A stretch of DNA of 7,249 bases from PALSA-555 sp035468285 (GTDB lineage Bacteria; Actinomycetota; Acidimicrobiia; IMCC26256; PALSA-555), in the NCBI GenBank assembly GCA_035468285.1, contig DATISY010000034.1, positions 1 to 7,249 on the forward strand, read 5' to 3'. Positions 1 through 6,649 of this stretch are shown one piece after another. How positions within the stretch are numbered: the stretch's first letter is position 1; each line of letters starts with the position of its first letter. The notes under the pieces are model-generated. The model was given only the letters and a program-made list of their open reading frames with translations. It was not told where the DNA came from and did not search any database. The position numbers were made by a program, and so were the translations under genes.

Positions 1-1
1 G

Positions 2-1369
2 CTGATCCGTCAGCGGCTCCGCTGGCAGCTCTTCATCCTCGCCGCGTCGTACTACTTCTACGGGTACTACGACTGGCGCTTCGCGTTCCTGCTCGCGGGC
101 TCCACCGCCGCGAACTGGCTCGTCGGACGCCAGATCTACCGCAGCGAACAGCCCACGAGGCGGCGGCTGTGGCTGCTCCTGGGCGTCGCGGTCAACCTCG
201 GGGCGCTCGGCTACTTCAAGTACGCGGGGTTCTTCGTCAGCCAGGCGACGAACCTGCTCCACAACGTCGGGCTCGGGGTCTCACCGTCGATCCTGTCGGT
301 GGCGCTCCCGATCGGGATCTCCTTCTTCACGTTCCAGGCTCTCAGCTACATCATCGACATCTACCGGGGGACGTTCGAGCCGCGCGACTTCCTCGAGTTC
401 GCGGTGTATCTGTCGTTCTTCCCCCACGTCGTGTCGGGCCCCATCGTGCGGGCGGCGGAGTTCCTCCCCCAGCTCCGGGAGCGCCACGACGCCCGGCGGG
501 TCGACGCCAGCCGGGCGTTCTTCCTGATCTTCCTGGGCCTGTTCAAGAAGGTGGTGATCGCGAACTTCCTCGGGACCCAGATCGTCGACATCGTGTTCTC
601 CAACCCCAAGCAGCACAGCTCCCTCGAGGTGCTGGTGTCGGTCTACGCGTACGCGATCCAGATCTACGCCGACTTCAGCGGCTACACCGACATGGCGATC
701 GGGCTGGCCCTGCTGCTCGGGTTCCGGTTCCCCCAGAACTTCGACGCCCCATACACCGCGGTGTCCCTGCAGGACTTCTGGCGCCGATGGCACATGACGC
801 TGTCGCGCTGGCTGCGTGACTACCTCTATATCCCGCTCGGCGGGAACCGCAAGGGCCGATGGCGGACCTACCGGAACCTGATGATCACGTTCGTGCTCGG
901 AGGCCTCTGGCACGGCGCGGCGTGGACGTTCGTCGTCTGGGGCGCGATCCACGGAGGGTTCCTGAGCATCGAGCACTGGCGCCGCACCGCACACGGCAAG
1001 CACACCCACGTCCCCGACGACACGTGGCGGCGACGGCTGCTCCAGCGGGTCGTGACGTTCCAGATCGTCTGTCTGGCGTGGGTGTTCTTTCGCGCCGATT
1101 CCTTCACGAACGCGGGAGATGTCCTCGGCCGGATCGTCGATCCGTCCCACTGGTTCCAGGCGGCGCCGCTCATCACCGGTGGGGTGCTGCTCGCCATCGC
1201 CGCGGGGCTCGTCGAGCAGTACATTCCTCGTGACGCGCTGGCCCGAGCGATGGCGGCCTTCTCCCGCCTGAGCCCAGTGGCGCAGGGCGTCGTGCTCGGC
1301 TTCGTGCTCTTGATCACCAACACGATGGGCCCGCGCGGCGTGGCGCCCTTCATCTACTTCCGCTTCTGA
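2..1369 (+). CDS. MBOAT-family membrane O-acyltransferase, AlgI-like (5' partial)
   Basis: The frame is open from the window's left edge, giving 455 visible residues. AlgI-type proteins usually have about 470-500, so only a short N-terminus is missing. It is a multi-pass membrane protein with hydrophobic segments from the start. Family signatures are visible: PIGISFFTFQALSY near residues 103-117, DFSGYTDMA from 224, DFWRRWHMTLSRWLRDYL from 258 and GLWHGAAW with His304. His317 in GAIHGG is the likely equivalent of the invariant MBOAT active-site histidine. The C-terminus (FIYFRF) is also typical. Known AlgI/PatA/DltB relatives move acyl groups, usually acetyl, across the membrane toward extracellular polysaccharide or peptidoglycan. 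The substrate here cannot be read from sequence. An SGNH-hydrolase gene begins one base after its stop, as expected for a transfer partner. An internal ATG near 302 is not the real start, because homologous sequence continues upstream of it. Confidence 0.93.
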   Translation: MIRQRLRWQLFILAASYYFYGYYDWRFAFLLAGSTAANWLVGRQIYRSEQPTRRRLWLLLGVAVNLGALGYFKYAGFFVSQATNLLHNVGLGVSPSILSVALPIGISFFTFQALSYIIDIYRGTFEPRDFLEFAVYLSFFPHVVSGPIVRAAEFLPQLRERHDARRVDASRAFFLIFLGLFKKVVIANFLGTQIVDIVFSNPKQHSSLEVLVSVYAYAIQIYADFSGYTDMAIGLALLLGFRFPQNFDAPYTAVSLQDFWRRWHMTLSRWLRDYLYIPLGGNRKGRWRTYRNLMITFVLGGLWHGAAWTFVVWGAIHGGFLSIEHWRRTAHGKHTHVPDDTWRRRLLQRVVTFQIVCLAWVFFRADSFTNAGDVLGRIVDPSHWFQAAPLITGGVLLAIAAGLVEQYIPRDALARAMAAFSRLSPVAQGVVLGFVLLITNTMGPRGVAPFIYFRF

Positions 1370-1370
1370 C

Positions 1371-2549
1371 ATGGCGACCACGACCCGACCCCCCGAGCCT
1401 GATCCGCCGCGCGACAACACGCCGCCGCCGATCAGCTACCAGCCCGAGGGACCTGAGGGCCCCAGCCGCCGGCCGCTCCCCGCGGGCCACGTGATCGTGG
1501 TCGGGATCGTGGCGTTGCTCGTCGGGGCGTTGCTGAACGCGCCGGGCATCCGCAAGACCGCGCTCGGTCAGCCGGTGGGATGGCGGCGCGACGTCTCGAC
1601 GGCGTTCGCGAACCCGCTGTACGACGTCAGCCACGCCCTGCAGATCGACCGACTCCGCGAGGGCCTCAAAGACCTGCTGGGGCGCAGCAGCGACGACAAC
1701 GTCAACACGCGCCTGCCCAGCCCGACGACGACCACCCCCGCGGGACCGACGCCGACGACGCTGCCGCCCCGCCAGGCGTACTCGCCTGCACATCCGCTGC
1801 GACTCTGGATCGGCGGCGACTCGCTGGGCGACACGCCGGGGTCGTCGCTCATCGACCAGCTGTCGTCGAACAAGGCGGTCGGCATCATCGGGCCCGTCGA
1901 TACCCACATCTCCACCGGGCTCGCCCGCCCCGAGGTGTTCAACTGGCCGGCCTTCCTGAAGACCATCGTGACGAACGACCAGCCCAACGCGGTCGTGCTC
2001 ACGTTCGGCGCGAACGACGACCAGAGCCTCACCGGTGACGGGGGTGGCGAGTCGTTCGGGAGCCCCGCCTGGCAGACCGAGTACCGGCGCCGCCTCGGCG
2101 GCCTCATGGACACGGTCACGGGCGCGGCGAGCCACCCGGTGCTGTTCTTCGTCGGGATCCCTCCCGTGCGGGACATGGCCCGGTTCTCCGCCGACTACGT
2201 GCTGATCAACAACCTCATCAACGCCGAGGCCCAGGCACGCGCCGGGCGCGTCTACTACGTCGACAGCGTGTCGGCGTTGGGCACCGCCGCCGGCGGGTAC
2301 ACCGACGGGCTCCCGAACCCCGACGGGTCGGTCGTCCAGGTGCGCGCCGCCGACGGGATCCACTTCACGCGCGCCGGCGGGGATCGGGTCGCGGCCAAGA
2401 TCCTCGGGGCGATGCACCAGGCGTTCGACCTCGATTCGTGGCGCACCGCGTCGGCGACGACGATCCCGACGACCGTCCCGAGGACCAAGACGAAGACCCG
2501 CACGAAGAAGCCAGCCGCGACGACGACGTCCACCACCCGAAAGCCCTGA
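1371..2549 (+). CDS. Membrane-anchored SGNH-hydrolase / DUF459-like protein, probable acyltransferase partner of the MBOAT
   Basis: The protein has 392 residues. A Pro-rich cytoplasmic N-terminus (1-38) is followed by one hydrophobic segment (about 40-58), a Thr/Pro-rich linker (about 117-134) and then an SGNH hydrolase-like domain. Visible catalytic blocks are GGDSLG with nucleophile Ser151, the GAND block with Asn215, and DGIHFT with Asp328 and His331. The C-terminal tail (about 360-392) is a low-complexity Thr/Lys/Arg stretch, possibly for contact with the anionic wall. I see this as the extracytoplasmic partner of the upstream MBOAT, analogous in role to AlgX, PatB or DltD, which finish O-acylation of envelope glycans. 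Deacetylase activity is the alternative. The ATG lies one base after the MBOAT stop with no clear Shine-Dalgarno, so translational coupling is likely. DUF459 membership is from motif recognition, not a profile search. Confidence 0.87.
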   Translation: MATTTRPPEPDPPRDNTPPPISYQPEGPEGPSRRPLPAGHVIVVGIVALLVGALLNAPGIRKTALGQPVGWRRDVSTAFANPLYDVSHALQIDRLREGLKDLLGRSSDDNVNTRLPSPTTTTPAGPTPTTLPPRQAYSPAHPLRLWIGGDSLGDTPGSSLIDQLSSNKAVGIIGPVDTHISTGLARPEVFNWPAFLKTIVTNDQPNAVVLTFGANDDQSLTGDGGGESFGSPAWQTEYRRRLGGLMDTVTGAASHPVLFFVGIPPVRDMARFSADYVLINNLINAEAQARAGRVYYVDSVSALGTAAGGYTDGLPNPDGSVVQVRAADGIHFTRAGGDRVAAKILGAMHQAFDLDSWRTASATTIPTTVPRTKTKTRTKKPAATTTSTTRKP

Positions 2550-2584
2550 CCCGGGGCGCCCGGGTCGCGGTCCGGGCCCGGGCG
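2550..2584 (+). terminator. GC-rich hairpin cluster after the SGNH gene, possible terminator
   Basis: Directly after the stop, CCCGGG (2550-2555) can pair with CCCGGG (2559-2564) around a GCG loop. Alternatively, CGCCCGGG (2557-2564) pairs perfectly over 8 bp with CCCGGGCG (2577-2584) around a 12-nt loop. There is no T-tract, so this is not a classical intrinsic terminator. GC-rich hairpins without U-tracts have been proposed as terminators in actinobacteria, but such structures also arise by chance at this GC content. The position between two functionally unrelated gene pairs favours a boundary. Confidence 0.3.
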
Positions 2585-2621
2585 AGGGCCTGCGGTCTCG
2601 GGGCGCGCGGGCGCTGGCATC

Positions 2622-3380
2622 ATGAAGCGCCACCGGTCGGCGGACCGGACCGGGGTCCAACCGAGCGAGGCGAGCGTCACGAGCGAGACCGCAGTCGGAC
2701 GGCGGGTGTTCCTCGGTCTGCTCGGGTTCGGAGCCGCGGGAATCGTGTTCGGCTCGAGCGTGCAGGGCTGGCTCGAGCGCAACGTCGGGCCGGTGCTCGC
2801 CAAGGACCCGACGGGGCTCCTCGCCCTGTTGCCCATCGGCCGGTTCCGCATCTACAGCGTCACGTCGAACCTCCCTGATCGGAGCCGGTCGGCGTACCGG
2901 CTGACGGTCAGCGGCCTCGTCGACCGCAAGACCGTCCTGACGTTCGCCGACCTCGCGGCGATGCCGAAGACCCACCTCGCGCGGGACTTCCAGTGCGTGA
3001 CGGGCTGGCGGGTGCCGGGAGTCCGGTGGGCCGGGGTCAGGCTGCGCGACGTCTTGGACCGCGCCGGTGTCCGGCCCGAGGCCGGGGCGGTGCGGTTCGT
3101 GTCGTTCGACGGCACCTACACCGAGAGCCTGACCGTGGCGCAGGCCCGGCGCTCCGACGTGCTGGTCGCATACGAGATGGAAGGCGAGGCGCTCTCGAGC
3201 GAGCACGGGGGCCCGGCGCGGCTCTACATCGCGCCCATGTACGGCTACAAGTCACTGAAGTGGCTCGAGACGATCGAGCTGACCCGCCAGGTCGAGCCGG
3301 GGTACTGGGAACAGCGGGGCTACGACGTCAACGGCTGGGTCGGGCACTCCAACCATCGCAGCGATGACCCCACCGCCTGA
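2622..3380 (+). CDS. Tat-type molybdopterin-dependent oxidoreductase, single-domain sulfite-oxidase/MsrP (YedY)-like fold
   Basis: The protein has 252 residues. An N-terminal twin-arginine motif, GRRVFLGLLGFGAAG (Arg27-Arg28), is followed by a hydrophobic stretch to about residue 48. I see no clear AxA cleavage site, so it may stay membrane-anchored facing outward. The oxidoreductase molybdopterin-binding domain spans roughly 78-230. Cys125 in DFQCVTGW is the expected molybdenum-coordinating cysteine. The PMYGYKSLKW segment (205-214) is also typical. There is no C-terminal dimerisation domain like that of full sulfite oxidases, so it resembles MsrP/YedY. The substrate is not predictable: methionine sulfoxide, sulfite, nitrate or other S/N-oxides are possible. 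Its stop lies 17 bases inside the next gene, a cytochrome b, which is the likely redox partner. The ATG has no strong Shine-Dalgarno but leaves a plausible 26-residue n-region before the RR pair. Confidence 0.9.
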   Translation: MKRHRSADRTGVQPSEASVTSETAVGRRVFLGLLGFGAAGIVFGSSVQGWLERNVGPVLAKDPTGLLALLPIGRFRIYSVTSNLPDRSRSAYRLTVSGLVDRKTVLTFADLAAMPKTHLARDFQCVTGWRVPGVRWAGVRLRDVLDRAGVRPEAGAVRFVSFDGTYTESLTVAQARRSDVLVAYEMEGEALSSEHGGPARLYIAPMYGYKSLKWLETIELTRQVEPGYWEQRGYDVNGWVGHSNHRSDDPTA

Positions 3381-4029
3381 GCTCGCCCGCTTCGACCGAG
3401 TCGAGCGGGCCGCGCACTGGTCGACCGCGACGCTGTTCGGCGTGCTGATGTTCACGGGCGCGGCGCTGTACGCCGGACCGATCTCGACGCTGGTCGGTCA
3501 GCGGGAGGTGGTCCGGACGATCCACGTCGGTGCGGGCCTGCTGCTCCCGCTCCCGTTGCTCGTCGGGCTCGTGGGCCGGTGGGGGCGCGCGCTGCGCGTT
3601 GACCTGCGCCGGCTCGGCCGCTTCGACGACGAGGACCGGGTATGGCTGCACCGGGGCACCCGCGACGACGCGCGGCTCGGGAAGTTCAACCCCGGCCAGA
3701 AGCTGAACGCCGCGTTCCTCGGGTCGGCGATCGTGGTCATGCTCGGGACCGGCATCGTCCTGAAGTGGTTCTCGCTCTTCAGCCTCACCACCCGGACGGG
3801 GGCGACGTTCGTGCACGACTGGGTCGCGCTCGGGATCTGGGTCTCGGTGCTCGGCCACATCATGCTGGCGCTGCGTGATCCCGACGCGCTGCGCGGCATG
3901 CTGTACGGTGCGGTCCCAATCCGGTGGGCGCGCCTGCACCGGCCGGGCTGGTACGAGGCCGAGACCGGTGAGCCCGCCACACGCTTGAAGCCACCCGAGC
4001 CGGCCCCGGCCGCCACCGAGGGCGCGTAA
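3364..4029 (+). CDS. Four-helix di-heme cytochrome b, formate dehydrogenase gamma / cytochrome b561-like
   Basis: The protein has 221 residues and about four membrane helices (near 21-39, 52-70, 116-135 and 150-170). Four histidines are placed as in the gamma subunit of formate dehydrogenase-N and HyaC-type cytochromes: His18 (RAAHWSTA), His54 (TIHVGAG), His151 (FVHDWVA) and His165 (LGHIMLAL). These suggest two b-type hemes. The KFNPGQKLNA segment (107-116) just before helix 3 is characteristic of that family. The C-terminal tail (about 205-221) is Pro/Ala/Glu-rich and probably disordered. The gene overlaps the molybdopterin enzyme by 17 bases, so I infer one complex passing electrons between quinones and the molybdenum site. 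It takes the place that MsrQ (YedZ) has in proteobacterial MsrPQ but looks like a different cytochrome type. No alternative in-frame start codon is apparent nearby upstream, so ATG 3364 is used. Confidence 0.88.
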   Translation: MTPPPELARFDRVERAAHWSTATLFGVLMFTGAALYAGPISTLVGQREVVRTIHVGAGLLLPLPLLVGLVGRWGRALRVDLRRLGRFDDEDRVWLHRGTRDDARLGKFNPGQKLNAAFLGSAIVVMLGTGIVLKWFSLFSLTTRTGATFVHDWVALGIWVSVLGHIMLALRDPDALRGMLYGAVPIRWARLHRPGWYEAETGEPATRLKPPEPAPAATEGA

Positions 4030-4075
4030 CCGCTCGGCGTCACCAAACGTCGGGGCGGTACGCGCGAGCCACCGG

Positions 4076-4088
4076 TAGCCTCGACGAC
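4076..4088 (+). promoter_or_regulatory. Candidate leaderless promoter (-10 TAGCCT) for serC
   Basis: The hexamer TAGCCT (4076-4081) fits the actinobacterial -10 consensus TAnnnT and lies 7 bases before the GTG start at 4089. That spacing would place transcription initiation on or next to the start codon, giving a leaderless mRNA. No Shine-Dalgarno is visible before this GTG, which agrees. I see no convincing -35 element. The 59-base gap is the only obvious promoter space for the serC-to-selenoprotein gene run. Confidence 0.5.
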
Positions 4089-5210
4089 GTGCCGGAGGAT
4101 CCCGCCGCCGTCCGCCTGCCTGCCGGGCTCGTCCCCGGTGACGGTCGGTTCGGGTCCGGGCCCTCGAAGGTGCGCGACGAGGCCATGGCCCGCCTCAGCG
4201 ATTCCGCTCACGGCTACCTGGGCACCAGCCACCGCCGTCCCGGCGTCAAGTCGGTGGTGCAGCGGGCCCGCGAAGGGTTGCGGCAGCTGTACACGCTTCC
4301 GGACGGCTACGAGGTGCTCCTCGGCAACGGCGGCACCACCGCGTTCTGGGACGCCGCCACGTTCGGGCTGATCGAGCGGCGCAGCCAGCACCTCAGCTTC
4401 GGGGAGTTCTCGGCCAAGTTCGCCGCGGTCACCGCGGCGGCCCCGTTCCTCGAAGACCCCGACGTCATCGAGTCGCCCCCGGGGACCCATCCGGACCCGC
4501 ACCCGAACCCCGACGTGGACGCGTACGCGCTCACCCACAACGAGACGTCGACCGGGGTGATGATGGACATCACCCGGCCCGACACCGGCGGGCTCGTGCT
4601 CGTCGACGGGACCTCCGCCGCCGGCGGTCTGCGCGTGGACGCCGCGACGTTCGACGTCTACTACTTCGCGCCCCAGAAGGCCTTCGGCTCCGACGGCGGC
4701 CTGTGGCTGGCATTGTGCTCCCCGGCCGCGCTCGAGCGCATCGAGCAGATCAGCAGGTCGGGACGGTGGCAGCCCGCGTTCCTGAGCCTGCCGATCGCCC
4801 TGGAGAACTCCCGCCAGGACCAGACCTACAACACACCCGCGCTCGCGACGCTGTTCTTGATGACCGACACCATCGAGTGGATGGTGGCGCACGGCGGGCT
4901 GGAATGGGCCGCGACGCGCTGCGACCGGGCCGCCGAGGTGCTGTACGGCTGGGCGGAAGCGAGCGCGTACGCCGCGCCGTTCGTCGCCAAACCGGCCGAA
5001 CGGAGCCACGTGACCGCGACGATCGACTTCGACGGCGTCGACGCGGCCGCGCTCGCGACCGCCCTGCGCGCCAACGGGATCGTCGACACCGAGTCGTACC
5101 GGAAGCTGGGCCGCAACCAGCTGCGCATCGCGTTGTTCCCGGCGATCGAGCTCGACGACGTGGTGACCCTGACCCGCGCCATCGACTACCTCGTCGCCGC
5201 GCTGCGGTGA
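4089..5210 (+). CDS. serC: Phosphoserine aminotransferase (actinobacterial type)
   Basis: The protein has 373 residues with a GTG start, about the length of mycobacterial SerC. It is a PLP-dependent fold-type I aminotransferase that makes 3-phosphoserine from 3-phosphohydroxypyruvate and glutamate in serine biosynthesis. Recognisable elements are DGRFGSGPSKVR (18-29), GTSHRRPGVKSVV (45-57), GNGGTTAFWD (79-88) for phosphate/cofactor contact, LVDGTSAAGG with Asp173, and FAPQKAFGSDGG with Lys197 as the Schiff-base lysine. TYNTPA (246-251) and the C-terminal small domain with YRKLGRNQLRIALFP (337-351) are also present. The start is supported by the conserved N-terminal PAGLVPGDGRFG region, which begins close to it, and by the upstream -10-like hexamer. 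Its TGA overlaps the next gene's GTG as GTGA, implying co-transcription. It is a housekeeping enzyme, but the downstream neighbours are unusual for it. Confidence 0.95.
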   Translation: MPEDPAAVRLPAGLVPGDGRFGSGPSKVRDEAMARLSDSAHGYLGTSHRRPGVKSVVQRAREGLRQLYTLPDGYEVLLGNGGTTAFWDAATFGLIERRSQHLSFGEFSAKFAAVTAAAPFLEDPDVIESPPGTHPDPHPNPDVDAYALTHNETSTGVMMDITRPDTGGLVLVDGTSAAGGLRVDAATFDVYYFAPQKAFGSDGGLWLALCSPAALERIEQISRSGRWQPAFLSLPIALENSRQDQTYNTPALATLFLMTDTIEWMVAHGGLEWAATRCDRAAEVLYGWAEASAYAAPFVAKPAERSHVTATIDFDGVDAAALATALRANGIVDTESYRKLGRNQLRIALFPAIELDDVVTLTRAIDYLVAALR

Positions 5211-6649
5211 CCGTCTCGCTGCCCGACGGGCTCGTCGCCGTCGTCAAGCGGGACTGCCCCACGTGCCGGCTCGTCACGCCGGTCCTCGCCCAGCTCCGAC
5301 GGACCGCGGGCGCGCCCCCGCTGACGATCTACACCCAGGACGACGCCACGTTCCCGCCCGACCTCGACCCGGTGGACGACACCGGGCTCGCGGTGTCCCT
5401 CGCCCTCGACCTCGACACGGTCCCCACGCTGGTCCGGGTCGAGCACGGACGCGAGGCGGCCCGCCTCGTGGGCTGGAGCCGCGAGCAGTGGGAGGCGTTC
5501 ACCGGCATCCCCGTGCTCGGCGGGGGGCTGCCGCCGCACCGGCCGGGGTGCGGCTCCCGGACCCAGGACCCCGACGTCGTGGCGGCCCGAACAGAGGCTG
5601 CCGGGGCCGGGACCTTGACCGCGCGGCGGGTGCCGCTCGGGGCGAGCGAGGACGACGCCGAGGCCATGTTCGAGCGGGGATGGAGCGACGGGCTCCCCGT
5701 GGTGCCGCCCACCCCCGAGCGCGTCGCCCGGATGCTCACCGGCACCACCCGGGCGCCCGGCGAGATCGTCACGGTGGTGCCACCCGACCTCGTCGAGTGC
5801 AGCGTCGAGAAGGTCGCGATCAACGCCGTCCTCGCGGGCTGTCGGCCCGACTACCTGCCGGTCGTCCTCGCGGCGGTCGAGGCGGCCTGCACCGACGAGT
5901 TCAACATCCACGGGCTCCTCGCGACGACCTGGTTCTCGGGCCCCGTCGTCATCGTGAACGGGCCGGTGACGCGCGCGATCGGGATGAACGCCGGCATCAA
6001 CGCCATGGGCCAGGGGAACCGGGCGAACGCGACGATCGGACGGGCCTTGCAGCTGGTGGTCCGCAACGTGGGAGGCGGACGACCGGGCGAGATCGACCGG
6101 TCGACGCTCGGTCAGCCGGGCAAGTACACGTTCTGCTTCGCGGAGCGCGAGGGGGACTCGCCGTGGGAACCGCTGCACGTGACCCGGGGCTGTGCCCCGG
6201 AGTCGTCGGCGGTGACGCTCTTCGCCGGTGAAGGCCCGCGCGGCATCGTCGACCAGCTGTCCCGCGACGCCGAGTCGCTGGCGAACACGTTCGCCGCGTG
6301 CCTACGCGCCACGACGCACCCCAAGCTCGCGTTGGCCTTCGACGCCCTGCTCGTGGTCTCGCCGGAGCACGCGCGGGTGTTCCGGGAGGCCGGATGGGGC
6401 AAGGCCCAGTTGCTCGACGAGCTCATGAGCCGTCTCCAGGTCCCCGGCGCCGAGCTGGTCCGGGGGGCGGGCGGCATCGCCGAGGGCCTCCCCGCCGCCG
6501 TCGAGGGCCGGACCATCCCGAAGTTCCGGGACGGCGGGCTGCTCATCGTGCACGCCGGTGGTGGCGCGGGCCTGTTCTCGGCCATCATCGGGGGATGGGC
6601 CAGCGGCCCGGCGGGGAGCGCCCCGGTGACGAAGGAGATCGGCACGTGA
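5207..6649 (+). CDS. Thioredoxin-like domain (CPTC) fused to a large conserved domain of unknown function; partner of the UGSC selenoprotein
   Basis: The protein has 480 residues with a GTG start inside the serC stop (GTGA). Residues 1 to about 100 look like a thioredoxin fold: a first strand GLVAVVKRD, the active-site CPTC (Cys17, Cys20), and a TVPTL segment whose Pro73 fits the cis-proline position. A linker holds PGCGS (Cys115). Residues about 150-480 form a separate domain I cannot assign, with WSDGLPVVPPTPERV (159-173), EKVAINAVLAGC (201-212), NAGINAMGQGNRAN (261-274), NVGGGRPGEID (287-297) and a Gly-rich end GGGAGLFSAIIGGW (451-464). It has several cysteines (198, 212, 228, 310, 329, 365). 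No signal peptide is seen, so it is probably cytosolic. The frame is open back to 4703, but that part is a serC shadow; the Trx fold begins at 5207. Its stop overlaps the selenoprotein start. I infer that it reduces, or works with, that protein. Confidence 0.85.
   Translation: MTVSLPDGLVAVVKRDCPTCRLVTPVLAQLRRTAGAPPLTIYTQDDATFPPDLDPVDDTGLAVSLALDLDTVPTLVRVEHGREAARLVGWSREQWEAFTGIPVLGGGLPPHRPGCGSRTQDPDVVAARTEAAGAGTLTARRVPLGASEDDAEAMFERGWSDGLPVVPPTPERVARMLTGTTRAPGEIVTVVPPDLVECSVEKVAINAVLAGCRPDYLPVVLAAVEAACTDEFNIHGLLATTWFSGPVVIVNGPVTRAIGMNAGINAMGQGNRANATIGRALQLVVRNVGGGRPGEIDRSTLGQPGKYTFCFAEREGDSPWEPLHVTRGCAPESSAVTLFAGEGPRGIVDQLSRDAESLANTFAACLRATTHPKLALAFDALLVVSPEHARVFREAGWGKAQLLDELMSRLQVPGAELVRGAGGIAEGLPAAVEGRTIPKFRDGGLLIVHAGGGAGLFSAIIGGWASGPAGSAPVTKEIGT
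6631..6637 (+). promoter_or_regulatory. Strong Shine-Dalgarno (GAAGGAG) for the selenoprotein
   Basis: GAAGGAG ends 8 bases before GTG 6646. It is the clearest ribosome-binding site seen in the window, in contrast to the weak sites of the neighbouring genes. It fixes the selenoprotein start at 6646 although the frame stays open upstream to 6298. It suggests this gene also recruits ribosomes on its own, besides GTGA coupling. Confidence 0.75.

Noticed and set aside
281..1420. Open frame of 379 codons on the minus strand
   Set aside because: It is antisense to the MBOAT gene, which has clear motifs; the composition is Glu/Arg/His/Asp-rich shadow sequence.
1350..3206. Open frame of 618 codons on the minus strand
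   Set aside because: It lies opposite the well-supported SGNH and molybdopterin genes, has Arg/Pro/His-rich low-complexity composition typical of antisense frames in high-GC DNA, and shows no recognisable domain.
3378..3380. Other TGA stops as possible Sec codons (1367, 2547, 3378, 5208, 6647)
   Set aside because: At each, the protein already has its expected full length and the next gene starts at or next to the stop. None falls within a recognisable Sec motif.
3498..5009. Open frame of 503 codons on the minus strand
   Set aside because: It is antisense to cytochrome b and serC, with shadow-type composition and no domain.
4703..5206. N-terminal extension of the Trx-fusion gene by 168 codons
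   Set aside because: This part is out of frame within serC and reads as Arg/Ala/Gly-rich shadow. The thioredoxin fold begins just after GTG 5207, which overlaps the serC stop.
5186..6178. Open frame of 330 codons on the minus strand
   Set aside because: It is antisense to the Trx-fusion gene and shows no recognisable motifs.
6298..6645. Upstream extension of the selenoprotein frame to ATG 6298
   Set aside because: It overlaps the Trx-fusion coding sequence and reads as Arg/Pro/Gly-rich shadow. The strong GAAGGAG and the family-like N-terminus place the start at 6646.
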